From the NCBI GenBank assembly GCA_031276535.1, contig JAISMV010000125.1, positions 1-42,915 on the forward strand: a DNA stretch of 42,915 bases, given 5' to 3'. Shown here one piece after another: positions 41,445 through 42,915 of this stretch (the first letter of the stretch is position 1; every line of letters begins with the position of its first letter). Below the pieces are notes generated by a model, which made no database searches, was not told where the DNA came from, and was given only the letters and a program-made list of their open reading frames with translations. The stretch is from Flavobacteriaceae bacterium (GTDB lineage Bacteria > Bacteroidota > Bacteroidia > Flavobacteriales > Weeksellaceae). The position numbers were made by a program, and so were the translations under genes.

Positions 41445-42236
41445 ATGAAGAATTATCCGGCTTTGAAAACAAAGAAACGATCATATAGCTCTCTCGTAAC
41501 TTCAGCTTCTTTTTTGTTTGAAAATAAAAAAGTTTCCTGCATTAAAAAGCAGGAAAAAGAATATCTGGAAAAAGAAGTTTTTCATACAGAGAGCATGTTC
41601 GCTGTTTTTGATAAGGAAAAAATTCTTCAAAAATTAAAAGAAAATAAATTTTTCGAGCAAAAATATACTTTCATTGACGTTTCTGTTCTCAATGACAAGT
41701 TTACTCTGATTCCCACCGAATATTTCGATGAAGATACGGCAGAAGTATTTTTAAATTATAATGTTCCCTTTTTTAAGAATGTGGGAATTCGTTTTAATTT
41801 GGTTCCACAGTTTGATTTGGTTCTGGTTTTTTATTATCCGGAAGAATTGGAAAATATTTTTACGGAATTTTCCGACAAGATACGAATAACCCATACCGGA
41901 TTTAAATTTCTTTCCAAGATTAAAAGCAATCCTGAAAAAAACGGATTTTTTATTACTACTTATGATGACTGTTTCGAAGCGGCTCTCATTGAAAATGAAA
42001 AGTTGCTGCTTTATAATATTTACCCGTACAAAATTGCAGAAGATATTGTGTATTTTTTACGGCTGATTTTTAAAAACACAAACCGTGAACTTTCCCAAAC
42101 CTCCATGTATTATTATGGCAGATTGGGAAGAGACGGAGAGATCCTTACTATGCTTTCTCAACATTTTAAAAGTGCTAATCCGGGAGTAGAAGATAGTTTT
42201 GAAAGGGAAAATTATACAATTTTAGATGTATTATGA
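41445..42236 (+). CDS. DUF3822 family protein
   Basis: A 263-residue protein. DUF3822 proteins are found in Bacteroidota directly before rsmD, and this one fits in length and position: N-terminal SYSSLVTSASFLFENKKVS, middle NVPFFKNVGIRFNLVPQFDL, and the ending YYYGRLGRDGEIL before a short tail. The fold is thought to resemble the actin-like ATPase superfamily; I see no intact nucleotide-binding motif and the role is unknown. It overlaps rsmD by four bases (ATGA), so the two are translated together. Confidence 0.8.
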   Translation: MKNYPALKTKKRSYSSLVTSASFLFENKKVSCIKKQEKEYLEKEVFHTESMFAVFDKEKILQKLKENKFFEQKYTFIDVSVLNDKFTLIPTEYFDEDTAEVFLNYNVPFFKNVGIRFNLVPQFDLVLVFYYPEELENIFTEFSDKIRITHTGFKFLSKIKSNPEKNGFFITTYDDCFEAALIENEKLLLYNIYPYKIAEDIVYFLRLIFKNTNRELSQTSMYYYGRLGRDGEILTMLSQHFKSANPGVEDSFERENYTILDVL

Positions 42237-42790
42237 TACGAATTATTGCAGGAGAATTAAAAGGAAAAAAAATTTCAGCACCCAGACATTTTGAGGTACG
42301 ACCAACTACTGATTTCGCAAAGGAAGCTTTTTTTAGTATTATCAATCATCAATATGCCTTTCATGAAATATCGGTACTGGATTTGTTTGCAGGAATAGGT
42401 TCCATGGATTATGAATTTGCTTCCCGGGGATGTAACGATATTACCTCCGTAGAAATTAACGGAAAACATGTACGGTTTATCTCGGACACCTTAAAAACGT
42501 TAAATATTCAGGACAAGGTAACTGTAGTGAAACAGGATGCGTTTTCCTTTACGGAAAAGGAAAGTTATAAAACCTATGACATTGTCTTTGCAGATCCTCC
42601 TTTTGACTTGGAAGATGAAAAATACGAAAAATTACTCACTTTCGTTCTCTCGCATAATTTTTTATCAAAGGAAGGGAAATTTATACTGGAACATAATCCC
42701 CGTAGAAGTTTTTCCGCTCACCCTGACTTTATAGAATCCCGAAGGTATGGAAACATAAGTTTTTCCTTTTTCGGACTTACAAAGGAATAA
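42233..42790 (+). CDS. rsmD: 16S rRNA (guanine(966)-N(2))-methyltransferase
   Basis: A 185-residue SAM-dependent methyltransferase. MIRIIAGELKGKKI and RPTTDFAKEAFFSII are RsmD signatures; motif I is VLDLFAGIGSMDYEFASRG, motif IV is the catalytic ADPPF, and FILEHNPR lies near the end. It methylates G966 in 16S rRNA during 30S assembly. Length is normal. It ends 13 bases before the third MITE-like repeat. Confidence 0.95.
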   Translation: MIRIIAGELKGKKISAPRHFEVRPTTDFAKEAFFSIINHQYAFHEISVLDLFAGIGSMDYEFASRGCNDITSVEINGKHVRFISDTLKTLNIQDKVTVVKQDAFSFTEKESYKTYDIVFADPPFDLEDEKYEKLLTFVLSHNFLSKEGKFILEHNPRRSFSAHPDFIESRRYGNISFSFFGLTKE

Positions 42791-42803
42791 ACGCGGATTT
42801 TTT

Positions 42804-42915
42804 AGAGCCTGTTTAAATTTTATTGCGATTATTTTTTAATGCTATTTTAGAGATGGATTTTTTGCTTTTTATTTGAAGATTTAGCGGGCTAAATCAAGAA
42901 GAAAAAGTGAAAAAG
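42804..42915. repeat. MITE-like palindromic repeat, copy 3 (cut by window end)
   Basis: The left end AGAGCCTGTTTAAATTTTAT and the internal sequence up to the central hairpin GATTTAGCGGGCTAAATC and beyond match copy 1 almost base for base. The right end lies outside the window. It follows a T-run 13 bases behind the rsmD stop. Confidence 0.88.

Noticed and set aside
1-42915. tRNA, rRNA, CRISPR array or integrase/phage genes
   Set aside because: None was seen; the only repeats are the palindromic family and the ACP duplication.

Overview
The window comes from a low-GC member of the Bacteroidota, most likely a flavobacterium (Flavobacteriales). Evidence seen directly: a C-terminal type IX secretion sorting domain (first gene), the gliding lipoprotein GldD, DUF2911 and DUF3822 proteins, an RprXY-like two-component pair, almost no Shine-Dalgarno sequences, and many copies of the Bacteroidota -7 promoter box TAnnTTTG. 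Genus cannot be fixed from this sequence.

Layout. 1-9981 is mostly ordinary genome: the 3' part of a secreted lipase-like protein with a strong terminator, a PspC-like protein, a rhomboid protease, a DUF2911 protein with glnS, a histidine kinase/response regulator pair and a MATE exporter. After a 503-base AT-rich non-coding stretch, 10485-27085 holds seven tightly packed genes on one strand. Two are giant Pfa-like (polyunsaturated-fatty-acid-synthase-like) megasynthases, followed by a free acyl carrier protein, an alpha/beta hydrolase, two tandem UDP-glycosyltransferases and a membrane GT-C-type glycosyltransferase. 27362-42790 is core genome again: mutS, an M1 peptidase, a small membrane protein, a CNNM/CBS (HlyC/CorC) protein, gldD, ssb, mutY, HU, a 31-residue basic ribosomal-type protein, RNase G, a FecB/BtuF-type binding lipoprotein, mgtE, a DUF3822 gene and rsmD.

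The central system is the 16.6 kb cluster. Protein 1 reads NMO-like barrel / NMO-like enoyl reductase / KS / AT / ACP / ACP / KR. Protein 2 reads KS-like / AT / DH / phosphopantetheinyl transferase. Together they hold every activity for iterative chain extension, keto reduction, dehydration, enoyl reduction and self-activation of carrier proteins. The downstream ACP and hydrolase look like transfer or release functions, and three glycosyltransferases suggest the product is a glycosylated long-chain lipid or polyene exposed at the cell envelope. The product is inference. The domain order (ER fused in front of KS, PPTase fused behind DH) and the altered second ketosynthase (HGTGT His replaced by Asn) are unlike the classical pfaABCDE set.

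Three copies of a 173-191 bp full-length palindromic repeat with about 20-bp terminal inverted repeats (3231, 27095, 42804) lie in intergenic DNA, two of them just behind stop codons, one exactly at the 3' border of the cluster. They look like a non-autonomous MITE family. Several genes have the -7 box almost touching the start codon, suggesting leaderless messages, and mutY and the HU gene share interleaved divergent promoters.
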